From contig OZ005615.1 in NCBI GenBank assembly GCA_963930655.1, positions 10,868,001 to 10,932,000 of the forward strand: a stretch of 64,000 nt of DNA. The letters are read 5' to 3'. The notes under the pieces are model-generated. The model had not been told where the DNA came from. It saw only the letters and a list, made by a program, of their open reading frames with translations, and did not search any database. The position numbers and the translations under genes are program-made. This document shows, one piece after another, positions 33,310 through 46,460 of the stretch. Each line of letters starts with the position of its first letter. The stretch's first letter is position 1. Source of the DNA: Myrica gale. Taxonomy: Eukaryota > Streptophyta > Magnoliopsida > Fagales > Myricaceae.

Positions 33310-36300
33310 GTAACTTCTCTGTTTCCTTGTTCAAACACGAACAAGCTTCATGACTTCCGAATCAGAATCTCCCTTACTCCAACCACCAATCTCAAATCAA
33401 CCTCCATCAAATCCTTTTCTGTCGATCAATGATAGTGCTTCAAATCCTCTGTTTTTACATTAAGCAGAGAATCTTGGAGCAGTGCTTGTGTCACAGCTAT
33501 TGCTCGGTGCATCGAATTATTCGACATGGAGTCGTTCGATGCTCATGGCACTAACAATCAAGAACAAGTTAGGATTTATTGACGGCAGTCTCATCAAACC
33601 AAATCCTGAAAAAGTTCTACTTACTTCAATTGGCTTCGGTGTGATATGATGGTTACAGCGGGGTTACTCAATTCTCTTTCTAAAGAAATTGATGTATTTG
33701 TCATGTTCGTAGACTCAGCAAGGCATGTATGGAATGATTTAAGAGAGCGTTTTACTCAGTCGAATGGTCCTCGTATATTCCACACTTGCCAAAACTTCTC
33801 AACTCTCACTCAGAACAATGCCTCTGTCAGTAACTACTTTGCCAAACTAAAACTCTATTGGGATGAGTTGCAAGCTTACTGTCATATTGACATCTGTGTA
33901 TGTGGCTCAGATTGCAAAGCAACAAAGTCCCTCATTGTAACCCAAGAACGTGAATTTATTCTTCAGTTCTTGATGGGTTTAGATGAAAAATTCACTCATG
34001 TTCGTGGTCAGATTCTTCTTTCTGATCCACTCCCTAACATCAACAAAGTTTTTTCCCTCATCATACAAGAAGAGGAACAACTTGGTGCTCAGATCAATCG
34101 CACACAACCTGCTGTAATGGCTATTAAGTTTGCTAATGGCCAAGGAGCTAGAGGAGGCAGCAAGCCCTTTCATAAGCCTCAATGTACGCATTGTGGCAAA
34201 CCTGGACATACAATTGACAAGTGTTATAGGATGCATGACTTTCCTCCTGGTTTCAAGTTTACTCAAGGCAAAAACGTTTCTACTCAAATTGCTACCACTG
34301 ATCAGGAGATAGTCAATCAAGTTCCTGGGTCGGATATGCTTCAAGAACAGTGCCAAAATTTGCTCTCTTCTCTCCAGCATCAATCCCTCATTTCCACAAC
34401 TTCACCCTCTATCAATCACATTTCTACTCATCCTGACACATCTGTTTCTCAGTCTCTCATGCCAAATTTTTCACGTAACTATCTTCATTCATCTGTTTTT
34501 ACTGTATCTCCAAATTCATCCATTTCATCATCAACATCTTGGCTCATTGACACGGGAGCTACTGATCATATGGTCAGTGATCTTAAACTTTTCACTCATC
34601 TTGTCTCCAATGTCCACATTCAAGTCAAGTTGCCAAATGGTCAACATCTTGTTGCCACTCAAATCGGCACAATATGTTTTACAGAAACTTTTGTATTAAC
34701 AAATGCGTTATACATTCCCTCTTTTTTTGTAAATCTCATATCAGCAAGTAAACTTACATCTAATCTCTCATGTTGTTTGCTTTTACTCCCTAGTTTCTGC
34801 TATATTCAGGAGATTTCTCCTTGGAGAACGATTGGAATTGCTAAGCTGCATCAGGGCCTCTATCAATTGCAGATTGCAACTTTTTCTTCATCTGTTTCTT
34901 CCTTTCTTTATCCTTTTTCTTCTTACATTTCTTATGACAATTTTTCACCATCACACAAATCTTATACCCTAGCGGTTTCCCATCATGTTGAACCCAAGTT
35001 TTACCATCAAGCTGTCAAATCATCCGACTGGAGAGCAGCTATGCAAAATGAGATCACTGCTCTTGAACAAAACCATACATGGGATCTCGTTGACTTACCT
35101 CCTGATAAAAATGTAATTGGTTGTAAGTGGGTTTACAAGTGTAAGTTTAAGGCTGATGGTACACTTGAGAGACACAAAGCTAGGCTGGTGGCAAAATGGT
35201 ACACACAAACGGAAGGAATTGATTTTTTTGACACATTTTCCCCTGTTGCTAAGCTTACCATTGTGAGGTGTCTTCTAGCTTTAGCTGCTGTCAACAAGTG
35301 GGATTTACATCAATTGGATGTAAATAACGATTTTCTTCATGGTGACTTGGAAGAAGAAGTGTATATGCAACTGCCCCTTGGTTTTTCTCATATAGGTGAC
35401 AATAGAGTTTGTCGACTTCGTAAATCCTTATATGGCTTAAAGCAGGCCGGCCGACAGTGGTTCTCAAAGTTCTCCACCACTTTACTTGCCTATGGATTTC
35501 ACCAATCTAAATCTGATTACTCTCTTTTTACTAAGTCTACTGGATCAGATTTTCTTGCTCTTTTAGTATACGTTGATGATATTATAATTGCTAGTAATTC
35601 CTCAGCTATTGTTTCCTTATTAAAGACTTGGTTGGATTCTGTTTTCAAGCTTAAAGATCTCAGTCCATTAAAATTCTTTCTTGGACTTGAAGTTGCCAAA
35701 TCTGTCAAGGGCAATTCTTTATGCCAACGCAAGTATATTCTTGAACTCCTTGAAGACAGTGGCTTATTGGCTTCTAAACCCGTGAAGACTCCTATGGATT
35801 CTAATTCCAAGTTAAATACTAGTGATGGAGAGTTACTTGCAGATCCTAGTTCTTATCGTCGTCTTATAGGAAGACTCCTATACCTTACTATTACAATACC
35901 TGACATAGCCTTTGCTGTCAACTCTCTTAGCCAATTTCTTTCTCAACCTCGACAGCCTCACCATGATGCTGCTATTCGAATTCTCAAATACTTGAAAGGT
36001 TCTCCAGGTCAGGGCATATTCTTGTCCAGTTCCTCCACCCTTCAGCTCAAGGCTTTTTGTGACTCCGACTGGGCTGCATGTCCTGATACCAGGCGTTCTG
36101 TCACTGGATATACCATCTTCCTAGGCGATTCATTGATATCTTGAAAATCCAAGAAGCAAGTCACGATTAGTAGATCTTCAGCTGAGGCCGAATATAGGTC
36201 TATGGCTGTAACATGTTGTGAATTGAAGTGGCTTCTTTCTCTCCTCCAAGATTTTCTCATTGATCATTCGACTCCAGCTTTACTTTTCTGTGATAGTCAA

Positions 36301-36712
36301 GCAGCCATACATATTGCAGCTAACCCGGTCTTTCATGAAAGGACGAAACATATTGACATTGATTGTCATCTTGTTCGGGAAATGGTGCAAACCAAGTTGA
36401 TCAAAACTTTACATGTCAAAACAGAGCATCAATTGGCTGATTTGTTGACAAAGCCTCTTCCTTTTGACAAGTTTGATTCTTTAGTAGCCAAGCTTGGTCT
36501 ATTAAATATTCATAGTCCAGCTTGAGGGGGGCTATTAGAATCTAGATACTTCTAGATTTATATATAATTCTCTAGAAGCTACAACTATTATACTTGTATT
36601 GTTACGATGGTTAAGTTGTTTAGTTCTGTTTTACAGAAAACTCATATATATATAAACAACCGTTATCTCATTAATAAAATACACGAGGAATTATTCATTT
36701 ATAGTTTCAATA
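33063..36712 (+). mobile_element. Ty1-copia LTR retrotransposon (copia 2), integrase region deleted
   Basis: The 180-bp LTRs (33063-33242, 36533-36712) differ at about six positions. The TSD is ATCCT (33058-33062, 36713-36717). The primer-binding site starts at 33243 (TGGTATCAAAGG) and the polypurine tract lies just before 36533. At 3,650 bp it is shorter than copia 1 because the integrase segment is missing. It is older than copia 1, judged from LTR divergence. Confidence 0.95.
33350..36525 (+). pseudogene. copia 2 gag-pol with integrase deletion, two stops and a frameshift
   Basis: Gag starts at the ATG at 33350 but meets TAA at 33461. After that codon the conserved NYSTWSRSMLMAL region is readable, followed by a frameshift near 33620. 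A long open frame (33646-36144) then holds the rest of gag, a CX2CX4HX4C zinc knuckle (about 34180), the protease motif DTGATDH (about 34550), and then an in-frame jump. The start of the gag-pre-integrase region (GLYQLQ) is followed within about 45 residues by the reverse-transcriptase start ([21 protein letters not shown]). The HxxLGH motif and the whole integrase are absent. Reverse transcriptase keeps YVDD (about 35568). A TGA at 36142-36144 replaces a conserved Trp, and RNase H continues to 36525. Confidence 0.9.
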
Positions 36713-36717
36713 ATCCT

Positions 36718-39650
36718 GCTAGTTTGTAGCCAACTAGTGTTTGTTAGGCCTTATGTAAATTTATCTTTGTATGGTTCTAACTCTGGAAATGCAAGCCTTA
36801 ACAGTATTATTCATTAAAAAAAAGGGTCGTCGATTGTACAGGGACTACGGAGCTAACTATTTTATAACCATCTTGTATCAAATTTTTACAAATGACTCTG
36901 CAGTCAGGTCCCTTTGTTACTGCAGTATGCAAGCAGTTCTTTGAGAAAAACACACTTAAATGAGCTATGATACATATGAATTTATATTCCATAACAAAAG
37001 AAGTGAACATGGGTGTGAAGCAACCCAATTCTTAAATCTTAAGGGCTTCCTTTAACTGCACTCCACTGGTCACACTTGTGATGAAGCTTATGCTGCATTG
37101 AACCTTTGGCTGATCATATCACCGCACGTCTATGTGTTCTACGAGAGAGCAAAGCCTGCTTATTCAACCAATATTGAGTCTTACCGGATGATAAAACAGC
37201 CAAAAGACAGAAGTAAAAACACAAATCATTGAATATCCCGGAGACCAGAAGCCAGAGATTGCAAAGAAAGTTTCCATATCAATATTGTAAATTATGCAAC
37301 ACAGAGTGATGGTGCATTTGAAAATGAAAGCAAACCAATTTTCCTATACGCAGTACACCACTCTAGAATATCTTGAAATCTGTAAATAGAAATTATTCGC
37401 CTTGTAAGTGGGACAGACATTTATACAAGCATCCATATAACTGGCCAGCGATTATTTGTGGACAAATAACTGGCCAATGCCAAGAACCTTAAAAAAGACT
37501 GTACAAGAGGTCATATACAAGAAAAAAGAAAAGGTAGACTCAATTATATATATATACCTGGAGGATTTTTCCCGTAGCAACCATAAAAGCAAAAGGCAAG
37601 AATACGTACCCTTCCTCAAAAATTTTCAGGAATAGAACTATTTTTCTTTTTCCCATTTTTTCATGCATGTTGGTTTTTGGATCTGATGAGGATTAAGATG
37701 TCGTAAGCAATTAGCTCAGGCTGATATCAATATGAATTCACCTCTCTACATTCGGAACCAAAAGCAAACAAAAGAAAAAAAACACCTTTTTGCAGACAGA
37801 CCCATAGCAATGGCCAATGTGTATGGTGTTAAAGCGGCATGACCCAGCTTGCGAAGTGAACAGGCACTATAAAAGTATAGACCAAAAAGAAAAAGGATAA
37901 AAGAGAACAGGCACTAAAAAATTCTCATTCCCATTGTTTGACTTATATTATGGTTTAAATACACGTTTTATCCTTATTGTATTTTGTAAAATAGTTTATT
38001 AATTTCGTTACATTTCGTTTTTAAACTAATTTACACTTTACACCCTCATGTTTAATTTAGACATAAATTTTTATTTTGATTTAGTTGAAATACGATTTTA
38101 TCCTCATAATTTTTTTATAATTATATTTTATGTGTAAAGTTGTCATTTTATTGAACTAAAATAATAATTTTCGTTTAAATTAACGATGGAGTGTAAATTA
38201 TAAATTATTGATCGATGAAAGGTAATAAAATTAATAATTTAAAGTGTAAAGCGACAAAATTTTATATTTTTTCCTTATATTATCTAACAATGTCGCTCGG
38301 TATGGTTTGGACGTCCCCTCAACACACAGGCCCTGCAAATGGATATTTTAATTCAAAAATAAGTGAACCTTGATTTAAGGTTCAACTCAGGACGTCCGCT
38401 CCATATATCCCGAGAGCTTAAAGAATTAGGCAGAGCTAAATTTTATTTTTAACAAATACAGAGCATATCCCTCCTCTCGGTTCCTCAACATAAAATAGTG
38501 AACGTTGGTTTTCATGGGAAGACGTTGAAAAACCGGGGGAGTTGAAATGGTAGTTGGATTAGTTCGACTGAGTTTTGTCTGGTTGCTGTTACTTCTAACC
38601 CTTTTATCGAAGAAGTGTGATTCACGTTGGACTATTGTCTTCCAAAACGGAATGGCAACTTTACTTTCAAACCAGGGCACTATTATTTTTCTCACTCTCT
38701 GAAGCTTTAAAATCGTACTTTTGACGCAGAAAAGATACTTATGATTCTCCTCCAACTCCAACTCCAACTCCAACATTCCCTCTTTATTCTTTTAACCCTG
38801 TGGCTTCTAGATTGCGTCAAGAGAGGATCATGGTCGGCTGATGTGGTACGCACGAGCGTGACACTTGCCTCTCACTGGTTCGACGGCACCGTCGAGTAGA
38901 ATTCAGAATTCTCTTGGTTGGCTAATCTGTCTTGTTGACATGGAGATTAAAATCGTCGTTAAGCAATTATGATGCTTTTTAATTATGTACCAGTCTCGTG
39001 TCCCGTCCAGAACAAGAATGTCCACGTTTACAATAAGATTTATATTCAAAATCAGGTGCAAATGAATTGCATGCTTCAGAATTTGTATTAGAAGTTCAAT
39101 CTTTGACGGAGTGTATGAGGTCCCTACTTGAATTATTCCCAATTCCTAAGGGTTTCCAAAGGATAACTGAAGTAGCTCAAGATATTCATTTCATGGCAAG
39201 CCTTAAATCTACTCCACGCTAGCTAAGGAGAGAGAGAGAGAGAGGAGTCATATGTTTGAACAAAACTACAGCAATGTATGCCTTTCTTGGCTGTTGCAAT
39301 AACTTGAAAATTAAACCACCATTTTTATTTATGAATAATGATTTTAGCAACAACAACAACCACAACAAAAAAAGAAAGAGAGGACATTCTTGTTCAAAAG
39401 GAAAACCAACAAAGAAAAAGGAATTAGGAAATGGATAAAAAACGCTCCATAATGACTCTCCCGTTCCTCTCGGACTGGCACAAAACTCAGGTAGACCAAC
39501 TAGAATAGTGGGTCATAGAGACCAAAAGCGAAAAGAACAGAAAGGTACACGAAGATGGTAGCATTGTGGACTAGTCCAGCCTTCTTGTAATCAAGGTTGA
39601 ATCGGAGACTACAAGGAATTATCTTACAAAGAAAATAAATTTGGACTAGT
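36718..39650. other. spacer 3' of the ribosomal protein gene, no gene seen
   Basis: AT-rich sequence with only short ORFs. A block at about 37940-38260 is weakly palindromic (AAATTTACAC.. type) and may be an old MITE. A (GA)n run lies at 39229-39243. The part nearest 39650 presumably contains the 3' untranslated region of the minus-strand gene. Confidence 0.35.
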
Positions 39651-42600
39651 CTAGCTCTTGTAATTCGGATTGTCCCGGAGACCAAGTCTGGATAGAACCA
39701 AGCAGTAGGAATCCCAGTCAGTTCTTCGGAGATACTTCAACAGCCTCTTCCTCCTCTGCACCATTCCTTGAAGACCCTTTAGAGAATGCTTATCCTATAG
39801 CAGAATGATAAACAAAGGTAATTAGGAGAAAGGGGTAGGTAATGGCGCCCCCAAGGCCTTTATCTATGCAATCGATTAATTTGCTGATATCTACGACACA
39901 TGACATATTTGACATTTCAGATGCATAAATAAATTCAAGTTCTGCCAAGAAACAACCATGCATGCAGCTCCATGTGTGTAAACAGTACATAAAAAGCTCT
40001 CTTCATGCTTCTGAAGGTGTGGACTCACTATATGCGCTAACGATTGTTCTCTGTCCCTCTCCATGTTTGATTTCTACCTTTATATTGATCAATGAAGAGC
40101 AGCAGTTGCATTTGATGAGATCTTCCAAGTTGGAATCTTAGGACAGAGTATATTAGTAAATAATGCAAATAAGTCACAACAACTTTAGAAAAAGGGTTAC
40201 AACCAAAGACATCTATCCAACCGAAACGGAAGCTTTTACCACTAACCAAATGCCTTATCCATTGTTGTCGTAATTTATTCATCAATTGTTTCGATTGCAT
40301 CTTAATTCACTTCCAGAATCATGCTCAAATCCTTCATAAGAGACAAACAGAGAGAGAGAGGGAAGACCTGGGGGGGGGGGGGTAGATGTGAACACCATAA
40401 ATAGTAGGAAACCAACAAAAGTAGTGATGCTTATGAGGAAATGAGACAAGGAAGCCACTTATCATCGGAATTTCATCATTATGTCATGCGATGTATCATA
40501 AAATGCCATCCTTCCTATGTCATGTTATACTAAAAGTTTCTTTGCGTAGAAGCATGAGCCAGAACATGTACACGCATGCACATCATTACAAACACTGTCC
40601 GGCCTTGTTTGTCTCGTAACATGTCAAAACTTCTCTTCATATGCATAAGTGTACATGTTCAGAACATTTCAGCATGGACATATAGTGCAGTTCTACGCCC
40701 AAACTACAATGTCCATCATTAAGTACCAATTGCGATCAAATTTATAAAGAGAACCTTGAAATTTATCAACACTACATTTGTGAGATAATGTACACTATAT
40801 AATACAATGAACCGAGTTAAGTAATTCTTGGTTCCATTGTCACCTTCTTGTGTAAAACTGAAGATAGATGCTTGATTTTAGTTGTGAGCTGTGCCACTGT
40901 AAAGAAACAAGAGAAAAAACGTCACCAATCCTTCGCCAAAAGAAAAAAAAAAATACACCACTAATTGCAAACATGGTATAGCTGGAAAGAATTTCAGGAA
41001 TTTTCACTTCACTGATCTCTCAAGCATAAACAGCAAAAAGAATAATAGTAAAGTAATAGGATGAGGAAAATTTAATTTCCATTAAAAACTATATAAAGAA
41101 TAACATGGTAGCTCTGGGCTAGCCTACTCAACCGCCACTCATTTCACCACTACATATATTAACTAATTTGTTCCATAACTTTTGGTTCAACCTGTACATA
41201 CCATTTTTATTTAGTTCGTATAACTCCACAATTCTCAATTATCAGGTACGACTGTTCTTTTAACATAGAACTATTATTTTATGTTTTAAAAGGACCAGAG
41301 GGGTTAAATACAAGTACGCACGAAGAATACAAAGGGGATAACCCCCCCCCCCCAAAAAAAAAAAGAAGTACGAGAAAATGGAGTGATATTTGAGAGCTCA
41401 AGTTCAGGAAATCTAAGCAAGAATCAGACAGAAGTAGGAAAACCTTGTGAATATTTTTTGTGCAATTTATTTACACATGTGGGTTACATTTATCATAGGA
41501 CAGAAAATCAGAAAGAATCAACCTCTCGCGATGGAAAAGTGATGAAGCAAGAAAACCACTTTACCTTGAACTCGTGCAGATCCACAATCCGACTCTGACA
41601 TTTTAAATTCATCTCTAACTTTTGCGAGCTCAATTTTCAGTTTTTCCTCAGAAGACATATTATCCGGATGTAAATACTGCATTAAACATATTGTTGAATT
41701 GTTAGAGCAATAAATCTCTTCAGCTATTAGAAAGGAGTGACTACATGGGAATCTACAAAAATGCAGGCCTCAAAGCTCATACTGGGCCCAGTTTAGGGTA
41801 AGCACTTTACAAAAGCATGGGAACCCAAAACAAAGGGACCTTCCAACATGTGCAAACTCTTCTGAACTTCATTCTTTTGCATCTAAAGGCAGATTAAACT
41901 TCAAAAGGGACACTTATAGTCGAGTCTATTGCGTCTACAACTGCCACTGAACACACCTTTTCCAAGAAACACCATATGGGTTTTGTGAAACACTCTTAAC
42001 GACTTTATTCGCATTTTCTGTGGTACTGGGTCCATTATGCATGTGAGAATCCCCTTCTTTCCACGAACAATGATCATTGAACAACTCAACGAACATCTTC
42101 TTCAACAACACTATTAACAACCGTGCAGAAAGCAAAGAATATAATACTTGCCTTTTCTACTAGATGCTCCTTTGGAGGTTGCAGCATAAAGGTCGAAGTT
42201 CTGCCTAACTGGCCCAAAACATTGAGCCTCTGGACTGGAAGAAAAAACATCTCATATCAATGAGAATTATAGAAAATTAAATGCATAAATTGAAGTTAAA
42301 TTCCACAACTCAGAACAAACACCCTAACAGGTATCCTACCTTCATATGGAACCATAAAAGATAAATCTAAAAACCATTGAGTTGTAGAAACAGGTAACAA
42401 ACCCAAATGACAAACTTGAGACACTTTTCTACTAGATGCCTTGGCCAACTTATCGAGTTTCCAAGAGATCCTTTGCCATACTAAAAGGCCTAATCTAATA
42501 GGGACAATAATCATGGAAGAATCATAATACAGTTTCAAAGGAATTCATAGAAAAGATGAAAAACTATAGCTGTTAGCTTTTCTACAGCTTATGAACCAAG

Positions 42601-44421
42601 TAGTACAATTCTTCACTTGATCAAGCCAAGTCCTACCATGTCCTGATGAAGGTTATGACTAACATAATGGGGAATGCACATAGTATGTTAGCATCTTTAG
42701 TACTTTCTAATGTTTACAGAAACCAGAGCTCATTCAGTTCAGCAGCCCAGCAACAGACTGTAAATTGTTGTTACAGCCCAAAGTGGATCCCAATCTACCA
42801 TCAAGCATCTTTAAAATCTTAGAATTCAACATCTCAAGGTTGATTAGCTTCCAGATGATAACTGAGTTGAGAACTCAAGCACCATTTTGTTATGAAAATA
42901 TAAAAATGTAAAACACAGCACCAAAGAGACAAGACAGAAGTCATATCCTTACTGGGATTTGAGTCCAAAATAAGGAAATATACAGAATTCAAAACTTCAG
43001 CTCCTATGACTTCTCCAAAATCAGCAACCAAAACGGAGGTAAAATTCTCTTCGCATAAAAAAACCAAACATCACATCGAAATAAGCACCAAGTTAGACGA
43101 ACTGTACAGAATTCAGTCACTCGATAACTTGAAGTCCAAATCCCCACTATTAAGGAGGCACGGTTACAGTGTAGTATAAAATCAGGGTATCGAAAAAGTA
43201 TTCTTCTTTCATTTCCATGTTTAAAAATTTGCACAGGACAGAACCGTACTGTTTCATCGACAACGGATCATAAGAATCTGCAATTATTTTTTTAAGCAAT
43301 TCCAAATCGCGACTATTCTAAACCTAACTTTCTCAGCAACCGAAACACGGGGTACATAGACAATCCACCATCAAATGACACTCGGGAAATTAAGTTCAAC
43401 AAAAACCTTACAAACCGCAATACTTACTCGAACTTTTCTTGGCCTTCTCATCGTCTGACGTCTTCAACTTGAACAAGCTCTCTCTCAAATCCTGATATGC
43501 AAGCCCGCCAACGCTTGATTGGGTCTCCTTCTCGTCCATCTCCCTCAGCTTCATCAGCCTCTCACTCAACTCCCCAAGTGAAAACCACCCTTCCCCTGAC
43601 TTCTTCCCCTCCGGCCTCAGCTTTCTTAGCTTATGCCCCAACTCCTCAACGCTATAATTCTTCACAAACTCTGTCTTCATGGCCATTGTCTCCCCCTCCG
43701 TCTTCTTCCTCTCCATCTCCTTTCCAAAAACCGAAACCGGCAGCGGATCAGTCCCACCGATCACTGGACCCGAATCCATTGAGGGCTTCAACTTTAAACT
43801 ACTCTTAAATTTCGATAATGACAGCGAGTCCCCACTCCTCTCATTCTGCAGCGCCCCGGGTGATGGCCTTAAATGCTGTAAACTCTCGCGAATGGTGTCA
43901 AAGGATAACTTTTTTCCGGGGCCCCACTGAGTATTGGTACCTTTCTCGTCCACCTCCCCTGTAACATTTCGTTTGTAAAGCGCTTGAAACGAGATGTCCT
44001 GTGATGATGAGGAGGAGGCGGTAGGAGTTGAGGGTGCAGAGTTGGGTACGGTGGGGGGTGGCACGGAGGCTCGGCGGCGGAACTCGGAGAGGTTCTTGCG
44101 AATTTCTAAGAGGGAATCGGCATTGGAAGGCTTAGAGAAAGATGGGTTTACAGGATTTGATGCGTTTGCGGGGTTCCTCGGTGAAAATGGGGAAGTGGCT
44201 CTCTGCTGCTGGTGTTGTTGTTGTTTGAGGCTGGCTTTGACATCAGAGAAATAGGAGGATATGTTGGATTGAGATTGAGATTGCGAGGGGTGGGGAGAAG
44301 TGGAGGATGATGATTGATCGGTAGTGGTGGGATCGGGAGGGGTTGGTGAGGTGGAGAAGAGGTGGATCAGGGAGGGGTTGTAGAGTTTCCTGTGTTTGGT
44401 TCTGAGTAGGAGAGCTGCCAT
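39651..44421 (-). CDS. mitochondrial small-subunit ribosomal protein uS15, five exons, long N-terminal extension
   Basis: A component of the mitochondrial small ribosomal subunit; uS15 binds small-subunit rRNA in the central domain. Exons (minus): 44421-43428, 42234-42152, 41676-41565, 40896-40844 and 39794-39651, together 1,386 bp or 461 residues with the frame kept. Residues 1-30 (RTKHRK, Ser-rich, no acidic residues) look like a mitochondrial presequence. About 330 residues of low-complexity extension follow, with YSVEELGHKLRKLRPE and WFSLGELSERLMKLREME near its end. The S15 domain starts at HPDNMSSEEKLKIELAKVR (about residue 361) and continues through SARVQVAQLTTKIKHL, HKKDKHSLKGL, MVQRRKRLLKYLRRTDWDSY and LSRLGLRD. 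Splice sites are GT-AG except intron 2, whose donor is AAG|GCAAGT (42151). The layout matches the S15/NS1-type proteins of other plants. A TAGGGTTT box lies 40 bp upstream. Confidence 0.93.
40372..40383. repeat. poly-G tract in intron 4
   Basis: A run of about 12 G. Similar mononucleotide runs occur at 41343-41353 (C) and 47521-47535 (C). They are prone to length error in sequencing. Confidence 0.8.
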
Positions 44422-44461
44422 GGGAGCTGAGAGAAGGAGGAGTGAGGTGATTTTCGGGATT

Positions 44462-44469
44462 TAGGGTTT
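44462..44469 (-). promoter_or_regulatory. telo box upstream of the ribosomal protein gene
   Basis: AAACCCTA on the minus strand, 40 bp before the ATG, with further GGGTTTAG and TAGGGCTTTA copies at about 44494 and 44552. Telo boxes are common in promoters and 5' leaders of plant ribosomal protein genes, which fits the product. Confidence 0.65.
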
Positions 44470-44569
44470 GGGATCTGAAAAAGATAGGACTGAGGGTTTA
44501 GTGCGTAGAAGACGAGGATGATAAAGCCGGATTTGAGTTAGGGGTAAGGATTAGGGCTTTACTGCTTAC

Positions 44570-45363
44570 CCCTATCTCAATCCTGACCAACTGCAGCCAT
44601 CAGAAATTTCAGCCACTTTCCCTGTACTCAACCGAAGGTTAGCCAATGTTTATTTGTGTTTTTTAAAATATTCATTTTAGAATGATTAATAAAAAAATTT
44701 GAAATATTTTTATTTGGGTGTTTAGACAGCTGTGGTAGAAAACTTGTTAAAAAGATGTAAGAGTAAATTTGAAAAAAAAAAATATGATAGGAGTTTTTAT
44801 AGATTTTTGTGAGCTCAATCATTAGATATTAATTTTTATTTGAGATTGGAAAAAATTTTAGTGTGGGAAAATTATATTTGGATTAAAAAACTTTTTTAAA
44901 ACTATTAAATAATAAAGTCTAAACCTTCTGGATGATGACTCAATGAGAACGTGTTTAGAAGGTAAGCAGTTACTTCAAATTAAGGAGGGCGCGACTAGCT
45001 TGACCTACTCCTCTCAGGCATGATCATACTACTTTCAAGCGTGATCATAAGAACCTTTAAATTTTGTAGAATATTTAGACTGAGTCATAACTATCATCCA
45101 TAGAAGTTTAGAAAGGGAGACCATTACTGACGCCTCATAAGAGTGCAATTGATTTTATTTATTGACTAACTTGATACTCGATTCAAATGTCTGAAATTTG
45201 TAGTTGCATCTCTCAATTGAACCGAGTCTCTTTGAGAAAAATTTTAAACATGATGTACTTGATACTTGATATTAATATATTGGTAAATGACACTTGGGTG
45301 ATAGTTAGAGCTTAGAAGCGAAGCTTTAAGAAAATAATGGCCCAATAGCCGCTCGCCCAAAGG
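44570..45363. other. promoter side of the ribosomal protein gene and spacer
   Basis: AT-rich with no further gene; no clear TATA box was picked out. Confidence 0.3.
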
Positions 45364-45803
45364 TAGGGGTGAACACAGCCGGACCGGAAAATCAGACCAG
45401 ATTTGGGGTCCTGTCCGGTCCTAATTCTTAAAATGCGGTCCGGTCCGAACCAGATAAGTCCGGTTATCCGGTCCGGTCCGGTCTTCCTTTTTAATAAATG
45501 CGGTCCGGACCGGACCGGACAACATTTATTAAAAAAATAAAAAATATATAATTTTTTTATAATTTTTAATACAAATTATAAACTTAAAACATTTAATTTT
45601 AATATAAACTAAAACTTAACATTTTTATATGCACTTCCTTCTTTGAAATTAACCTAAAAAAATTTAGAAAAATTAAAAAATTGAAAAAAAAAATAAAACC
45701 AATCCGGACCACTTAAGTGGTCTGGACCGAACCGCATTTAGTAAAACCGGACCGGACCAGATCCTTTAATATACTAGGACCGCATTCCGATTTTTCAGCC
45801 CTA
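45364..45803. mobile_element. hAT-like MITE rich in GGTCCGG, second copy
   Basis: Starts TAGGGGTGAACA and ends with the complement of TAGGGCTGAAAAA. The flanking 8-mers CCCAAAGG and CTCAAATG agree at six of eight bases, so it is an older insertion than 2577-3043. GGTCCGG and CCGGACC runs flank an AT-rich centre. Confidence 0.7.
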
Positions 45804-45984
45804 CTCAAATGTGGTAAATACGTCAGCGCCGAGCCCATCATTACATTGAGTAACCACACATGTTAACCACACTTTTTTGTGTTTATACGGTGAAAGGCAT
45901 TGTAATAGTATAAAAAATACGGACTTCACGGCTAATTTCTATTTGAGTTCTGTATTATTCTGTGAAACATTTTTAAACAAAATA

Positions 45985-46460
45985 CTGTTTCGACTAAGGC
46001 TCTAACGTAACGTCCTTATTTTCCTGTAAAGTAGTTTAAAATGAATGAGTAAAGTATTCCAATTTCCAGTGAGCTATTACATCAAATATATTTTTTTAAA
46101 AAAAAATTCAATGTTCTGGTGTATTTTTTCTGTAATCTTATATGACTAATAAACTTAATTTTTAGTATAAATTTGAAATAAAATAAAAAATTTATCGAGA
46201 GAGTAACAGAAAGGGGACCGACCATTGAAGAAGATGTTAGAACTGAGAACTTTTGTGAGTAAGAGAGGGAGAGAGGAGATTCTTGAGTGAGAGAGAGACT
46301 ATTAAGTGTTGAGCGAGAGATTGGGCAAAGATATTAAAATCGAGCTTGGGTCAGGCTTCCAACATCTCGACCCAAACTCGAGGCAATCAAGGCGAGAAAT
46401 TTGCAATCCGATTTAGAAAAAAAGATAAAACCATCAAGATTGAGTTCTTTTAAATGCTTC
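45985..46460. repeat. partial inverted copy of the 3509-4590 repeat
   Basis: Reverse-complement similarity to about 4230-4590, including GATTGCAAATTTCTC, GGTCGGTCCCCTTT, TTAAGTTTATTA.TCATATAA and AAACTACTTTAC in the same order. The tandem-unit half of the element is missing here except for one unit end. Confidence 0.6.

Noticed and set aside
43497..44254. Plus-strand ORFs over exon 1 of the uS15 gene
   Set aside because: Antisense of the Ser/Pro-rich extension; the five-exon minus-strand gene explains the region.
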